DNA from: Paramoeba atlantica | Lineage: Eukaryota; Discosea | Length of the DNA: 64,000 nt | Assembly: GCA_977017575.1 (NCBI GenBank) | Contig: CDRNVI010000017.1 | Span: 1 to 64,000 of the forward strand | Direction of reading: 5' to 3' | Shown: piece after piece, positions 19,344-28,703 of the stretch | Layout of the letters: the number at the start of each line of letters is the position of its first letter | Numbering within the stretch: the first letter of the stretch is position 1 | Notes under the pieces: generated by a model | The model's input: the letters and a program-made list of their open reading frames with translations, nothing else | Told to the model about the DNA's origin: nothing | Database searches by the model: none | Position numbers and translations under genes: made by a program

Positions 19344-19521
19344 TTGGCCGAGGGTTCCGGTGGGGGGGAATCCCGTTAACAACGTGACACATTATTATTG
19401 GTTTTATGCAGGCTTTCTTTTGAACTATGTTTGTGCATGTGAATTCTATCTATATATCGTATTATGTGTTCTTTGATTTTGGGACGATTTGGAAGTGTGA
19501 TTATATTAGTCATAGGTATTT
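19344..19521 (+). repeat. Direct repeat, copy 2 (~178 bp)
   Basis: Second copy of the 18485-18662 block. The two copies bracket the 18-bp array and the diverged 85-bp repeats. Confidence 0.75.
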
Positions 19522-19577
19522 ACTTATATTTGTTTGTTACTTATAAGTTTCATGGAGCCCCCTCGGCGTGGATTTCA

Positions 19578-21606
19578 CAAGTAAAAATCTTCGCATTCAT
19601 CGACGACATAAACCTAGCATCTGAGGACCAACTTTGAACACATGGAAGCGGGAGAACATCTTAGTGAGGCACAACGTCTGGAATTGGAAATCGACCGTCG
19701 CTCGATAAGGAATGCACTACAAGCGGCCAAGGCGGACAACCTCAGCAAGGCAACAAGAATTCTAGACAATATATACAAAGATTCATTCCTCAATGCTGAT
19801 GAGAAGTCGAACAAGCTTAGCGACCTTCACCCCAAAGGTCCCTTACCACAAAACATCGATGGAGACTTCCCTCGAATCGGGGTAGTTGATCAATCGGAGT
19901 TGCGTCAAGCGACGGCAAGGCTATCAAAAGGATCATCGCCAGGGCCCACAGGATTCAGTGAAAACATGATGAGACTTCTAGTAGAGGATGAGGAATCGTG
20001 TCTCGCACTCTGTCACATGTTCCGCGACGTCATCAACGGAGATCTCGCAGAAAACGTTCGTCAACGCCTAACTCGCTGCAGGATCATCGCGTTAGCAAAA
20101 CCTCAGAACGGGATACGACCAGTGGCAATGGGAGACACTATCCTCAAGATCTGCGGAACGATTCTTTTAATGCGACACAGCAATACAGTGGTTCCAGAAG
20201 GTTTTCCATTACAGTGGTTCCAGAAGGCCCCTCCCTGCGCTACCCAACCACTTCCATTAGAATCTTTGGGGGTAAACTTTCGGACGGATGCCATTAAGAT
20301 TCTTGGTGCTTACATTGGCGCGGACCAGGTGGTAGAAAGTTTGCTTCTTCAAAAACTCGAGAAACACAAATGTCTGTTCCGCAGACTCCTAAAGATGGGT
20401 CCGAGCAACCTCTCACTGGCCATTTTGCGACGCTGTACAATTCCGCGACACGATTATCATCTTCGCGTACACAGACCGAATGCCACTCTTCATTTAGCGC
20501 ATGTTTTCGACACAGAGGTGGGTAAGGTCTTGGAAAAGTGGTGCGGAGCTGACTCCAATGCTTTGCAACTCGCAGCACTTCCAAAAAAATTTGGTGGTTT
20601 AGGTATCACATCCACGATTCTGAAACACAAGTACTTCTTTGAAGCTGCCCAAACATCTATCGAAGAGCACCCAAAACCCATTAACGCTCCGGTAGGTTAT
20701 AAAGGTAGCGACAAAGGTCAGAAGAAAATGCAGGATCGAAAAGAGGTGGCACGAAAACTTCTGAAGAAGAACTTAAACACGGAGTATGAAAAGCAAGTCG
20801 CAGAACTTAAGAAACATTCGCATTTAGAGCTCATTCTGAACCGAAGCAAAGAAGCGAACTTACATTTAGAGAGTACGAATAACTATGTGAATCCTTACCT
20901 TTTCCGCTACACCCTAATGATGCGACTTGGAATAAGTCTACCGAAAGCGCCAATAAACGTCGTATGCCCGGGATGCTGTGGTCCAGAAACATCTTTTAGT
21001 ATTATTCCACATATCGCAGGATGCTCGAGATGCTCAGGTATGAACTGCACTCGTAAACACTCTCACATCGTGCGCTATCTAGCTGACTTGTGCGCGAAGG
21101 CAGGACTTCCGTGTGTTATCGAACCGCGAATTCACTCCTCATTTTATTGTACAAAGTGTAAATGCTCTATTTCTGCGGAGGTTTCTGACCAACATCCATG
21201 TAAGGCGCGCAGGATTCGATCTGGCCCCGACCTCGCTATCATGTGGCCCCATATGGGAGAAGTCCTCTATGATTTCACAGTGGTTCACACTTGCTGCAAC
21301 AGTTACAAGAAACAAACAAGCAACTACCTACTGCAGCAAGCCCAGGAAAGGAAGTTCAAGAAATATGTGACAGAGAAAGGTGTGGACAGTGAGGCATTTC
21401 GTTGCATCGCCGCCTCAGATTGTGGTGTGTTGCACAACGACACAAAACAACTATTAAAGGCGTTGGCTCAGCGCGCGAATCGAAAATATGAAAACGTGCG
21501 TGAGGCTTTTCAGCTGGAACTTGAAAAGCTATCGGCTTACACGGTAGTGTCTCAACTCCGAGATTACATCACCGATGAAAAGTGGATTGGGAGTTTACGA
21601 CTCTAA
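19578..21606 (+). pseudogene. Family B2 LINE, internally rearranged copy (B2b)
   Basis: 19585-19626 reads FAFIDDINLASEDQL then stop, an RT motif-C fragment out of order. From 19642 the frame is open to TAA 21606. It has the pre-RT region (LSKGSSPGPTGFSENM) and IIALAKPQNGIRPVAMGD, then jumps near 20190-20270 from before motif A to the post-catalytic KILGAYIGADQ block. Motifs A, B and C (about 200 residues) are therefore missing. The jump contains a 17-bp direct duplication (acagtggttccagaagg). The rest encodes the thumb region, the zinc-ligand clusters and the REL signature SGPDLAIMWP...YDFTVVH, identical to B2a. The 654-codon ORF survives only because the deletion kept frame; it cannot be an active RT. 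Confidence 0.85.
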
Positions 21607-22259
21607 AAGAGTTCACTACCACACGTATATCTCCGTACAAATAAGTATTGATTAGTTGCCTTCGAATATATTAGGTCCTTTCGAATGTATTAGATACTGC
21701 TACTTCTGCATTGATTCTTCATCACGTTTGACAACAATTGGCGCGTATACAATAATTGATCCGGGAACTGTTCTTTTTTACTTTGAGGCTTTGCTGGTTT
21801 CGAGGGGACAAGTGTCATCCATGCTGTTTTATGCTGTTTTATGTGGTCCAACATATATTCGATTATTGAAAATTGTTGATCTTACCATGTGAATGGAACG
21901 ATGCGTATTGCATCGGTACACGAACATTGCCCCGTAGTTTGTTCAAATTAGTTTCTACGGATAGTTGCCGGGGATTTCCAGACGGCGAGTAAGTTCAAAA
22001 AAAAAAAAAAAAAAAAGCGATGACCGTAAATTTCTGGTAGAGTGAAGTTCGAGTTGTGTCATCGCAACTTTCCTTTTGCGAGTGGAAAAAGGTTATAAGT
22101 CACTAGAGTAAAATAATGTATAGTATAGTATGCTAAAAGTATAATTACATGGTTCCCCCCGGAGGGGGCAAAATCAGGTACATATATGTATATGTGCCCC
22201 GTAGGGCCACGGTCAAAGAATAAATATTTTCTTCAAGCAATTCTTTCCGTAAACTCTAA
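21607..22259 (+). other. B2b 3' UTR with poly(A) and repeated spacer
   Basis: The 3' UTR ends in 20 A's (21997-22016). Then comes the same inverted-repeat spacer as at 4731-4973. No gene visible. Confidence 0.65.
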
Positions 22260-22904
22260 GGATAACCGATCACCTAGGCGACCCTTGGAAACACGAAGGC
22301 AACACCAACAGACTATTAAGGACAGCACCCTCGGCGAACAAACGCCGACACGCTCTCAGCCAGCCCACCAGATCCAATCACCTCCAAAGCATTCCTCCGG
22401 CACAAAACCCATGACTAGCGAAACTGGTTGTTCCGAAGCACAATCGGACGGTAGGCGCGAAGACTTTGGCAACAGATATGCCCCACGAAACGGAAGCGAC
22501 AAGCCCCCACCACTTCCGCAGAGCGCTCCCAAACACCGCATCTGTCCTGCTGAAGGATGCGCCTGGCGCACGATTGCACATGGAGGGTCTTGGCAAGCAT
22601 TTTATAACCACGTAGCGTACCACCACAGTACCGGCGTCCCGGCTGCATGGTGGGCAGCGGAAGGCAAGTTCCTTTGTGAAACGTGCGGCAAACACTACAC
22701 GCTCAACCGTAAAACTACGCACCCGAAGACCTGCATCGGTCAATCAAGTCAAGCAGCACAAATGTCAGTAGATATTTTTTCGCAGCACTCCATCGTAACA
22801 GAAACCGCCGAATTACCTACTTTGGCAAGTGTCTGCACACTCGCGAAGAGCACATGTAAAGACGTGCCCCACCGATGCCGTCAGCTGTGGGCGGAGATCT
22901 TAAC
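22260..22904 (+). pseudogene. Family A fragment A2 (zinc-finger region)
   Basis: 215 codons from the same breakpoint as A1 through the two C2H2 fingers (CPAEGCAW..., CETCGKHY...) to ...CRQLWAEILTS, where it is cut and fused to B3a. One visible difference from A1 is F for Y in WQAFYNHV. It has no RT or nuclease. The preceding in-frame ATG lies in the spacer. Confidence 0.85.
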
Positions 22905-23288
22905 CTCGGCAATTTTCTTCAACCTCGGCAATTTTCTTCATTTCAGTGCTCCGGATGCCAGAATAGTGTAACCGAGGAAAATCTCACAGAACACCAGCGC
23001 AGCTGTCGCGGCAGTGTCCGCAGATCTGGGCCCGACCTTATGATCTACTGGGCAGACGGTCCGATGTATTATGACCTAACTGTAGTTCACGAGTTTTCAG
23101 CAGCTCACATAAACAAAACGCCTCAAAAAATGATGAACGAAGTCATCACGAAGAAACGCGACCGTTACGTAACTTCTGGGATGATTGCGAATGATCGTTT
23201 CATGTGTATCCCTGTCCTTTCGGGTGGAGCGCTACATAAGCATACAAAACGTCTATTAACAGCTTTAGCAGATCGTTGCCTTATTTAG
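22905..23288 (+). pseudogene. Family B3 endonuclease fragment (B3a)
   Basis: After a 19-bp sequence present twice in tandem (aacctcggcaattttcttc, 22903-22940) comes the end of a third family B ORF: FQCSGCQNSV...H, SGPDLMIYWADGPMYYDLTVVHE (PD-(D/E)XK signature), then IPVLSGGALHKHTK and TAG at 23286-23288. It is closer to B1 than to B2, and shorter at the C-terminus than either. Its 3' UTR (23289-23632) contains no gene, and 31 A's follow at 23633-23663. A2 and B3a appear joined by a repair event with microhomology. Confidence 0.8.
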
Positions 23289-23628
23289 AATTCAGGAGCG
23301 ATGTCTGACCCAGATGGAGCGATAACTCTAGAGCGCCCAAAACTCCCTTTCAGCTCGGGCTGTCGATCCACCAGGTTCAATTTCTCCTTACGCTTTTTAA
23401 GACTGAGAGGATAAAAATGGAGGCTCTCCAAGAAGACGTGCAGAGCGGCAGTATTAGGGAAGTTGGAAAGAAGTGTGAAGGTGAGTAGTCAAAGGCTGCG
23501 AGTTGCAGCAAACAGATCGTGCGTCCTTCTAATGTTGAAGGCTTGAAAGTAGTAGTGCTTGATATGCTTTTTTTTGTTTACTAAAAGTTTACGAAAAGAA
23601 TTGTACAATGGAAATTTTGATTTCTGAG

Positions 23629-23661
<33 letters not shown>

Positions 23662-23665
<4 letters not shown>

Positions 23666-23699
23666 TTAACGATAAAGATACAGTTTCTGTACCTTGTTG
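23662..23699 (+). other. Spliced-leader-like exon at the A3 5' end
   Basis: AACTTTAACG...CAGTTTCTGTACCTTGTTG, 38 nt, between a poly(A) tract and the A3 5' UTR. The core CAGTTTCTGTAC matches the euglenozoan SL exon. No GT-type intron follows (next bases AATTATTTTT), so this is not an SL RNA gene; it looks like the capped leader of a spliced mRNA copied into DNA. Confidence 0.8.
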
Positions 23700-23735
23700 A
23701 ATTATTTTTCTTTCCCTATTTCTTTTATCCGGACA

Positions 23736-26700
23736 ATGAGGGAGGCTGATTCATGCGGCTCGACGACGATACGAGAAGATGACCTTTTTGCCCAAGAGGA
23801 GAAAACACACACGCCAGGCTCCTGGGACCAGTTTGAGGGTAATCAGCATCTTATCGCTGCAACTAGTACATACGATGAATCCCTCTACACGACGCCCATA
23901 CCAGAAAATATTACACCAGCCTGGCAAGACAAAATGGAAACGGCACTACAATCTTTGCACCGAGAGAAGCAGACACCTGACACGGGGATGATTTTATCGG
24001 CAGACGAAGAGAGAAATCATTCCAGCGTATCAAGAGACTGTGCCCCCAATACGTCTGGCAAAGGTCAAGAAGTAACAAGCCAAACCCCAGAGCGGTACGA
24101 ACCACATTCCATGGCCACAGCGAGGCTTCTCCCACGAAAAAGCCCTCTTTCTAGCCAAAAGTCGACGCCCAAAATTTTCGAGAGAGGGGTTAGTAAAGAT
24201 TCCAAGACTCGCCAACCAGCTAGACGAGACACAATGAGACGTCGCACCTGTCCAGTCGAAGTGTGCAACTGGAGCACCGCATCACACGGAGGGAAGTGGC
24301 AGGCCTACTACCATCACGTCGCAAGCCAACATAGCGATACTGTGCCTTCGGAATGGTGGGAAAAAGAAGGACGTTTCTTATGCCCCTCATGCGGCAAGCA
24401 CTATGATCACAATAAAAAAGCTTCCCATGAGGAAAAATGTCAAGACTCCTTGGGCTCTTACACCTCGTCGCTAACCTGTGAGCCAGAAACCGAAGAGGCT
24501 TCCATTTCCCAAATTTACAAGGATTCGCTCCCGTCTCTTGATTGTGTCTGCTCTTACGCCATCAACACATGCAAAGATGTACCATTCCGATGCAGACAAC
24601 AGTGGGCCTCCGTTTTGACTCAAACAATGGCTGCAGTGGTTAGAGAGAACTCGGTTGAGGCCTGGACACGCTTAGCGATGCTCCCAAAATGTGTCCTGCC
24701 CGCGCCCAAAAGAGGGGGACGAAAAGGAAATTCGTCCTATACCACGAAAACGAGCCAACGCATGGATCGCTGGGAATCCAGGGAATACGCGGCACTGTGG
24801 AACGAATCTGTTGCGCAAATGGTAAAGAAGCGGGAGAGGAGCGATGATGAGGAAGTGGACGAGTCCGGCAAGGCGGCGAAACGAGCCGAGTTGCTGGCCA
24901 GACAAGGGGAGTTTTCCCGTGCGATGGCAGCCCTTACAGCAGCACCGATGGCACCTGAATCCGAAGAAACTTACGAAAAACTCCAATCGAAGCACCCAGG
25001 TAGATTGCCTTTATCATCTTCCGTCACATTCCGACCCATAGAAGGAGAGCCTTTACATCTATCCGAAGGCGAAGTTGAAAAGGCACTACGCAGTTTCCGG
25101 CGCGGAACATCGGCTGGCACCATGGGCCTCCGCCCTGAGCATCTCCAGAGCGCCTTAGCAGCACACCCTGATGACAAGGTACAGCCGCTTTTCTATCTCA
25201 AGGAAGTCATGAACCTCTTGCTGTCCGGGAAAGGTTGTCTCCAAGTCCAGAAGTTCTTCGGCGGCGCCAGACTATGTGCCTTAGAAAAAGGAGAAAATGA
25301 TGTCCGTCCTATTGCTGCCGGCGAAACAATAAGGCGACTTGTGAGCAAAGCGGCCTGCTCCGCAGTAAAGGAAAAGGCAAGCAAACTACTCTGGCCTCAT
25401 CAATACGGAGTCGCAACACCTGCAGGGGCCGAACGCCTGATCCACCTGTGTAGGCACGTGATGGCCTCTCAGGCGGGAAGTTCTGATTTCACGCTATGTA
25501 AAGTGGATCTGCGAAATGCCTTTAACAACATCTCAAGAACTGCCTTTGCTGCACTTACGAGGGAGCACTTCCCGGAGCTCTCCCCGTGGGTTGAATGGTG
25601 TTACACCACCGAGAGTATTCTCACTTACGGTTTCCGTCAGATTTCTTCAAAGGAGGGTGTGCAACAAGGGGATCCGTTGGGTCCTTTACTTTTTTCCCTC
25701 GTCATGCAAATGGTTACTACCGAGATAGATCGACAACTTCCTGGTCTTCTTAAGCTTAATCTGTGGTATTTGGATGACGGCATTCTCGGGGGGAAGGCTC
25801 AAGACGTCAGACGAGCTTTAGACATCATCGAACGAGTCGGCCCACAGTGGGGCATCTTCCTAAACGCCAACAAGTGCGAGGCGATCACACATCCTGAATC
25901 CGCCGAACACCTGGACAGCTTCGGCAACATCCCGACGACTAAAAAGACAAGCGAGGGAAATTTTTCAATTTTAGGTAGCCCTGTAGGAACGACTGATTTC
26001 TGCACAGAATTTCTCCGTGAACACACCCTGTTGCCTGCTGAAGAATCCCTAGCCGCGATCGAATACATGGAAGACCCGCAAGTTTCCCTCGCACTCATCC
26101 GACAATGTGCTGGTTTCAGCCAAATGGCATATTCTCTTAGAACCACACCCACCAATTCCGTCCATGAGCTATGCGAAGAACTTGACACAGCAATACTACA
26201 TACCACGGAACGCTCTATATGTCCTTTAAATGAAGATGCTGCCGCACAAGTACAACGTCCAAAATCTTACGGTGGATTCGGGCTGCGCTCTTCAGCGATG
26301 CATGCCTCATCGGCGTACGTTTCCTCAGTCTCTTTCGCAGCGGATAAGGACAACTGGAACTCCCTCGACGCAAAAGATTTTGCTGATGCAGTACTGGACG
26401 TCAATTCACGAGCGGGCACCAGCGTCCTGGAAGAGAAAACCGGTCTAATTTCCCCTCAGCACGCTTCCTCTCTCTCTCACCTCAAAAAAGTACTGGGTCT
26501 CCGTGGATCAAAACGACCTCTCCCGGCGAATCTTCCCGTAGCACCACCCGGAGACACGACGACCCCTTACTTTGAACAAACGAAACTCGACCACGAGTTT
26601 TCATCTTCCAACGACCGAGTCGCACGCCAAAAGGTGCTCAGCCGTGCAATTTCTTCCCGCGAGTACACCGATGCATATCAGAAAGCTGATCCTCAAACGA

Positions 26701-27575
26701 GGGCACGTTGGATATCTCAATCTGGAAAAGGGGCAGGTGACTGGCTGTTTGTCACGCCCTCCAGGGAAAAGGGGCACGCCTTTACTAAAACGGAGTTCCG
26801 CACCCTGTGCACCTGGTGGCTAGGACAAAAAGTATATCCAGAAACACACCCCTGTCCCGTCTCAGGCTGCACGCTTCCGATGGGACCACAAGGAGACCAC
26901 GCATTGGTCTGTAAACACGACTACGGGATCTCTGCGAGGCATAATGCCTTGGCCCTCCAGTTCTTTGACGTTTGTCAAAAGGCCAATTTGTCTCCGAAAA
27001 GGGAGCACAGCCTCGGCAACAGAGGTCCAGGGGGGGCACTCACAAGACCAGGGGATGTGTTCCTTCCGAGCTACACGCTCGGTAAAGGCCTTGTCTTTGA
27101 TTTTGCGGTGACCCACGTCCAGCAACAGAAATATACGGACCTGGTCCGTTCTGCTGGCATGGTAGCTGCAGGGGCCTTCGCAGAGAAATATGCAACGAAC
27201 CACAAGCGTGGACAAAGGCAAGAGGCTATAGAGGCCGGGCATGATTTCACCGCCATGGTAGTGGAATCGTACGGATCATGGAGTCCGACGTCCCTCCATA
27301 TGCTGAAGAAGATCGCGGGAAAAAGAGCCGCAACATGTAAGGGTGATATGTCCGAGCAAGCGTCAATGTTTTTTCTTCTCCAGGACATGAACGTTACGCT
27401 CATGCGGTCTCAGGCACGAATGCTTGTAAGACGCATGGCAGACGTGTATATCCATGCCAGTCTCGCTTTACTGCACGAGGCACCCTCTGACACCACACCA
27501 AATCGTGCCAGCTGCGGACCGGCAGGAGCGATCGAGCCTACAGTGCCTATTCTCACGCCTCGCCTTCGTGAGTGA
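23736..27575 (+). CDS. A3 polyprotein: zinc fingers, RT and restriction-like endonuclease
   Basis: 1279 codons plus stop, no breaks. ATG at 23736 is the first after the SL and its 5' UTR. Domains: a conserved N-terminal motif (GSWDQF...STYDESLYTT, residues about 28-55); C2H2 fingers CPVEVCNW...H (about 172) and CPSCGKHY...H...C (about 223); a conserved LAMLPKCVLPAPKRGGRKG block; the RT with ENDVRPIAAGETIRRL, CKVDLRNAFNN (about 588), GVQQGDPLGPLLFS and WYLDDG (about 676); and the REL with CPVSGC...GDHALVC (CCHC, about 1039), LTRPGD (about 1102) and FDFAVTH (about 1120). The expected activities are a target nick by the REL and priming of the RNA copy by the RT. A 45-residue C-terminal extension beyond the other subfamilies ends TPRLRE and overlaps the first 3' UTR structure. 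Confidence 0.9.
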   Translation: MREADSCGSTTIREDDLFAQEEKTHTPGSWDQFEGNQHLIAATSTYDESLYTTPIPENITPAWQDKMETALQSLHREKQTPDTGMILSADEERNHSSVSRDCAPNTSGKGQEVTSQTPERYEPHSMATARLLPRKSPLSSQKSTPKIFERGVSKDSKTRQPARRDTMRRRTCPVEVCNWSTASHGGKWQAYYHHVASQHSDTVPSEWWEKEGRFLCPSCGKHYDHNKKASHEEKCQDSLGSYTSSLTCEPETEEASISQIYKDSLPSLDCVCSYAINTCKDVPFRCRQQWASVLTQTMAAVVRENSVEAWTRLAMLPKCVLPAPKRGGRKGNSSYTTKTSQRMDRWESREYAALWNESVAQMVKKRERSDDEEVDESGKAAKRAELLARQGEFSRAMAALTAAPMAPESEETYEKLQSKHPGRLPLSSSVTFRPIEGEPLHLSEGEVEKALRSFRRGTSAGTMGLRPEHLQSALAAHPDDKVQPLFYLKEVMNLLLSGKGCLQVQKFFGGARLCALEKGENDVRPIAAGETIRRLVSKAACSAVKEKASKLLWPHQYGVATPAGAERLIHLCRHVMASQAGSSDFTLCKVDLRNAFNNISRTAFAALTREHFPELSPWVEWCYTTESILTYGFRQISSKEGVQQGDPLGPLLFSLVMQMVTTEIDRQLPGLLKLNLWYLDDGILGGKAQDVRRALDIIERVGPQWGIFLNANKCEAITHPESAEHLDSFGNIPTTKKTSEGNFSILGSPVGTTDFCTEFLREHTLLPAEESLAAIEYMEDPQVSLALIRQCAGFSQMAYSLRTTPTNSVHELCEELDTAILHTTERSICPLNEDAAAQVQRPKSYGGFGLRSSAMHASSAYVSSVSFAADKDNWNSLDAKDFADAVLDVNSRAGTSVLEEKTGLISPQHASSLSHLKKVLGLRGSKRPLPANLPVAPPGDTTTPYFEQTKLDHEFSSSNDRVARQKVLSRAISSREYTDAYQKADPQTRARWISQSGKGAGDWLFVTPSREKGHAFTKTEFRTLCTWWLGQKVYPETHPCPVSGCTLPMGPQGDHALVCKHDYGISARHNALALQFFDVCQKANLSPKREHSLGNRGPGGALTRPGDVFLPSYTLGKGLVFDFAVTHVQQQKYTDLVRSAGMVAAGAFAEKYATNHKRGQRQEAIEAGHDFTAMVVESYGSWSPTSLHMLKKIAGKRAATCKGDMSEQASMFFLLQDMNVTLMRSQARMLVRRMADVYIHASLALLHEAPSDTTPNRASCGPAGAIEPTVPILTPRLRE

Positions 27576-27602
27576 GGTACCCCAAGGTGAGATAGGTAGG
27601 GA
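27530..27602 (+). promoter_or_regulatory. Partial extra copy of the 3' UTR structure in A3
   Basis: gcctattctcacgcctcg...aggtgagatagg repeats the 5' third of the structure in the version found in A11: CCTAT-CTCAC pairs with GTGAG-ATAGG. It overlaps the last codons of the ORF. A complete copy in the more common version follows at 27655. Confidence 0.65.
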
Positions 27603-27654
27603 TTCGGACTGACAGTCCTATTTCAGCACGAAGACGCCATGGTATCCAGGACGG

Positions 27655-27880
27655 GTGCTGGTCGGGTCGACAGAGTCTATGCTCACGCCTAGCCCGCGAG
27701 GGCTAGGTACCCCAAGTGAGGTAGTACACGGGTAGTGAATCTCCTCCCCGTCGGCCAGCATCCTGTTTCGCGACCGTGTCGCTGTCGACACAGGCCCGCG
27801 CCTGCGCCCTCCCGTATAGCAAGGGAAGGGTTCACAAGTCAGGCCGTGGAGTGGTCGAAAGACCCGGTCCGGAACGCGCG
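27655..27880 (+). promoter_or_regulatory. Family A 3' UTR structured RNA, A3 copy
   Basis: 226 nt, same length and stems as the A1 copy, with the GCGA and GAAA loops intact. It is far better conserved than the ORFs of the different A subfamilies. Confidence 0.8.
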
Positions 27881-28028
27881 AATGGATTGGGCCTGGATTG
27901 CTTGTTTTTATTTTTACTGTTTCTTGTTTGTCGTATATACTTAGGGGAGATTGAATTGCTAGTTTTGGGCTTAGAAAAAAGAAAAAGAAAATATACTTCT
28001 GTGGAAATAAAAAAAAAAAAAAAAAAAA

Positions 28029-28699
28029 GACGGCTGCACGCAAACTCAAGAATATAGTATATAAGTTCTAAACACAATATCACTATAAGCTGAGTCAGCT
28101 TATAAAATTATATAGATTTCATTTTCGGGATAGTTTCTCTTTGAAAATTGAGAGAAGGGGGGAAGGTAAAAAAAAAAAAAAAAAAAAAAAAGCTCCTCAA
28201 GGGCTAGGTACTCCAAGTGAGGTAGGACATGGGTCGGGAACTAAAACTTCCTCCCCGTCGGCCAGCACCCTGTTTCGCGACCGTGCCGCTGTCGGCACAA
28301 GCCCGCGCCTGCGCCCTCCCATATAACAAGGGAAGGGTTCACAAGTCAGGCCGAGGAGTGGTCGAAAGACCCGGTCCGGAACGCGCGAATGAATTGGGCA
28401 TAAATTGCTTCTTTTTATTATTATTGTTATCAAAATCATAAATAACTTAAGGCAGGTTGAATTACTAGTTTTGGGATACAACATGTGAAATTGCTAATTT
28501 GATTGCTTGTTTAATAAAAATAAAAAAAAAAAAAGATTAAAAGTTTACGGATTGAAATTCAGGAGGGATTATATTTGAATAGGGTTTGTTAATAATTATG
28601 TACGTGTATGAACTGTATGCATTTTCGCGTGAAATTGATTTTATTCTTATGTGACAGTAAAAATATACTTCAAAAAAAAAAAAAAAAAAAAAAAAAAAA
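28029..28699 (+). other. Three short poly(A)-ended element tails
   Basis: 28029-28191: unassigned AT-rich tail with a 9-bp-arm palindrome ATAAGCTGA-G-TCAGCTTAT, ending in 24 A's. 28192-28534: a family A 3' UTR cut off inside the first hairpin, with the rest of the structure to 28387 in the GTGCCG/CGGCAC version, ending in 13 A's. 28535-28699: unassigned AT-rich tail ending in 28 A's. Each follows the preceding A tract directly, beginning with G, as expected for severely 5'-truncated insertions. No gene. Confidence 0.7.
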
Positions 28700-28703
28700 G
28701 TGA

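Larger units (their letters stand above)
18035..19577 (+). other. Non-coding stretch with relic repeats
   Basis: No credible gene in 1.54 kb. It starts after the A1 poly(A). It holds a diverged family A 3' UTR structure (18120-18365), two copies of a ~178-bp direct repeat (18485-18662 and 19344-19521), two diverged ~85-bp copies of a block with ggtac..aacaaggtacta.acaactagggtga (18735-18825 and 18875-18960), an 18-bp tandem array (18995-19080), and two copies of a ~58-bp block with catggagccccctcggc (19082-19139 and 19519-19576). It looks like layers of old element tails; the parent element is not identified. Confidence 0.6.
20822..22904 (+). repeat. Large direct repeat unit, copy 2 (B2 tail + spacer + family A start)
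   Basis: Second copy of 3538-5618. Here it is attached to a longer B2 copy on the left and cut off at 22904 on the right, where A1 continues through the whole ORF. Confidence 0.8.
21095..28028 (+). repeat. 6.9-kb segmental duplication, copy 1
   Basis: It matches 37734-44667 with a constant offset of 16639 bp, including the lengths of three poly(A) tracts. I noticed about five substitutions by eye (near 24903, 25708, 27332, 27445 and 27851). It covers the B2b endonuclease part, the spacer, A2, B3a and all of A3. Confidence 0.9.
23662..28028 (+). mobile_element. Family A LINE copy A3, apparently full length
   Basis: mRNA-like layout: SL exon (23662-23699), 36-nt pyrimidine-rich 5' UTR, intact ORF 23736-27575, 3' UTR with one and a half copies of the structured RNA, and 20 A's (28009-28028). 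It follows the B3a poly(A) directly. A8 is its recent duplicate and A6 a 5' stub of the same subfamily. Confidence 0.88.

Noticed and set aside
18485-19521. Long terminal repeats of an LTR element
   Set aside because: The 178-bp direct repeats enclose only repeats, with no gag/pol-like frame, primer site or polypurine tract, and I saw no terminal TG...CA pair or flanking duplication.
23662-23699. SL RNA gene
   Set aside because: No GT intron start, no downstream SL intron or Sm-like region and no promoter; it is flanked by poly(A) and a coding 5' UTR at each occurrence.
27618-28049. Minus-strand ORFs across the 3' UTR structure (also at 17412, 44257, 54462 and similar)
   Set aside because: They recur only because the GC-rich structured RNA is conserved; their frames show no protein-like conservation beyond that.
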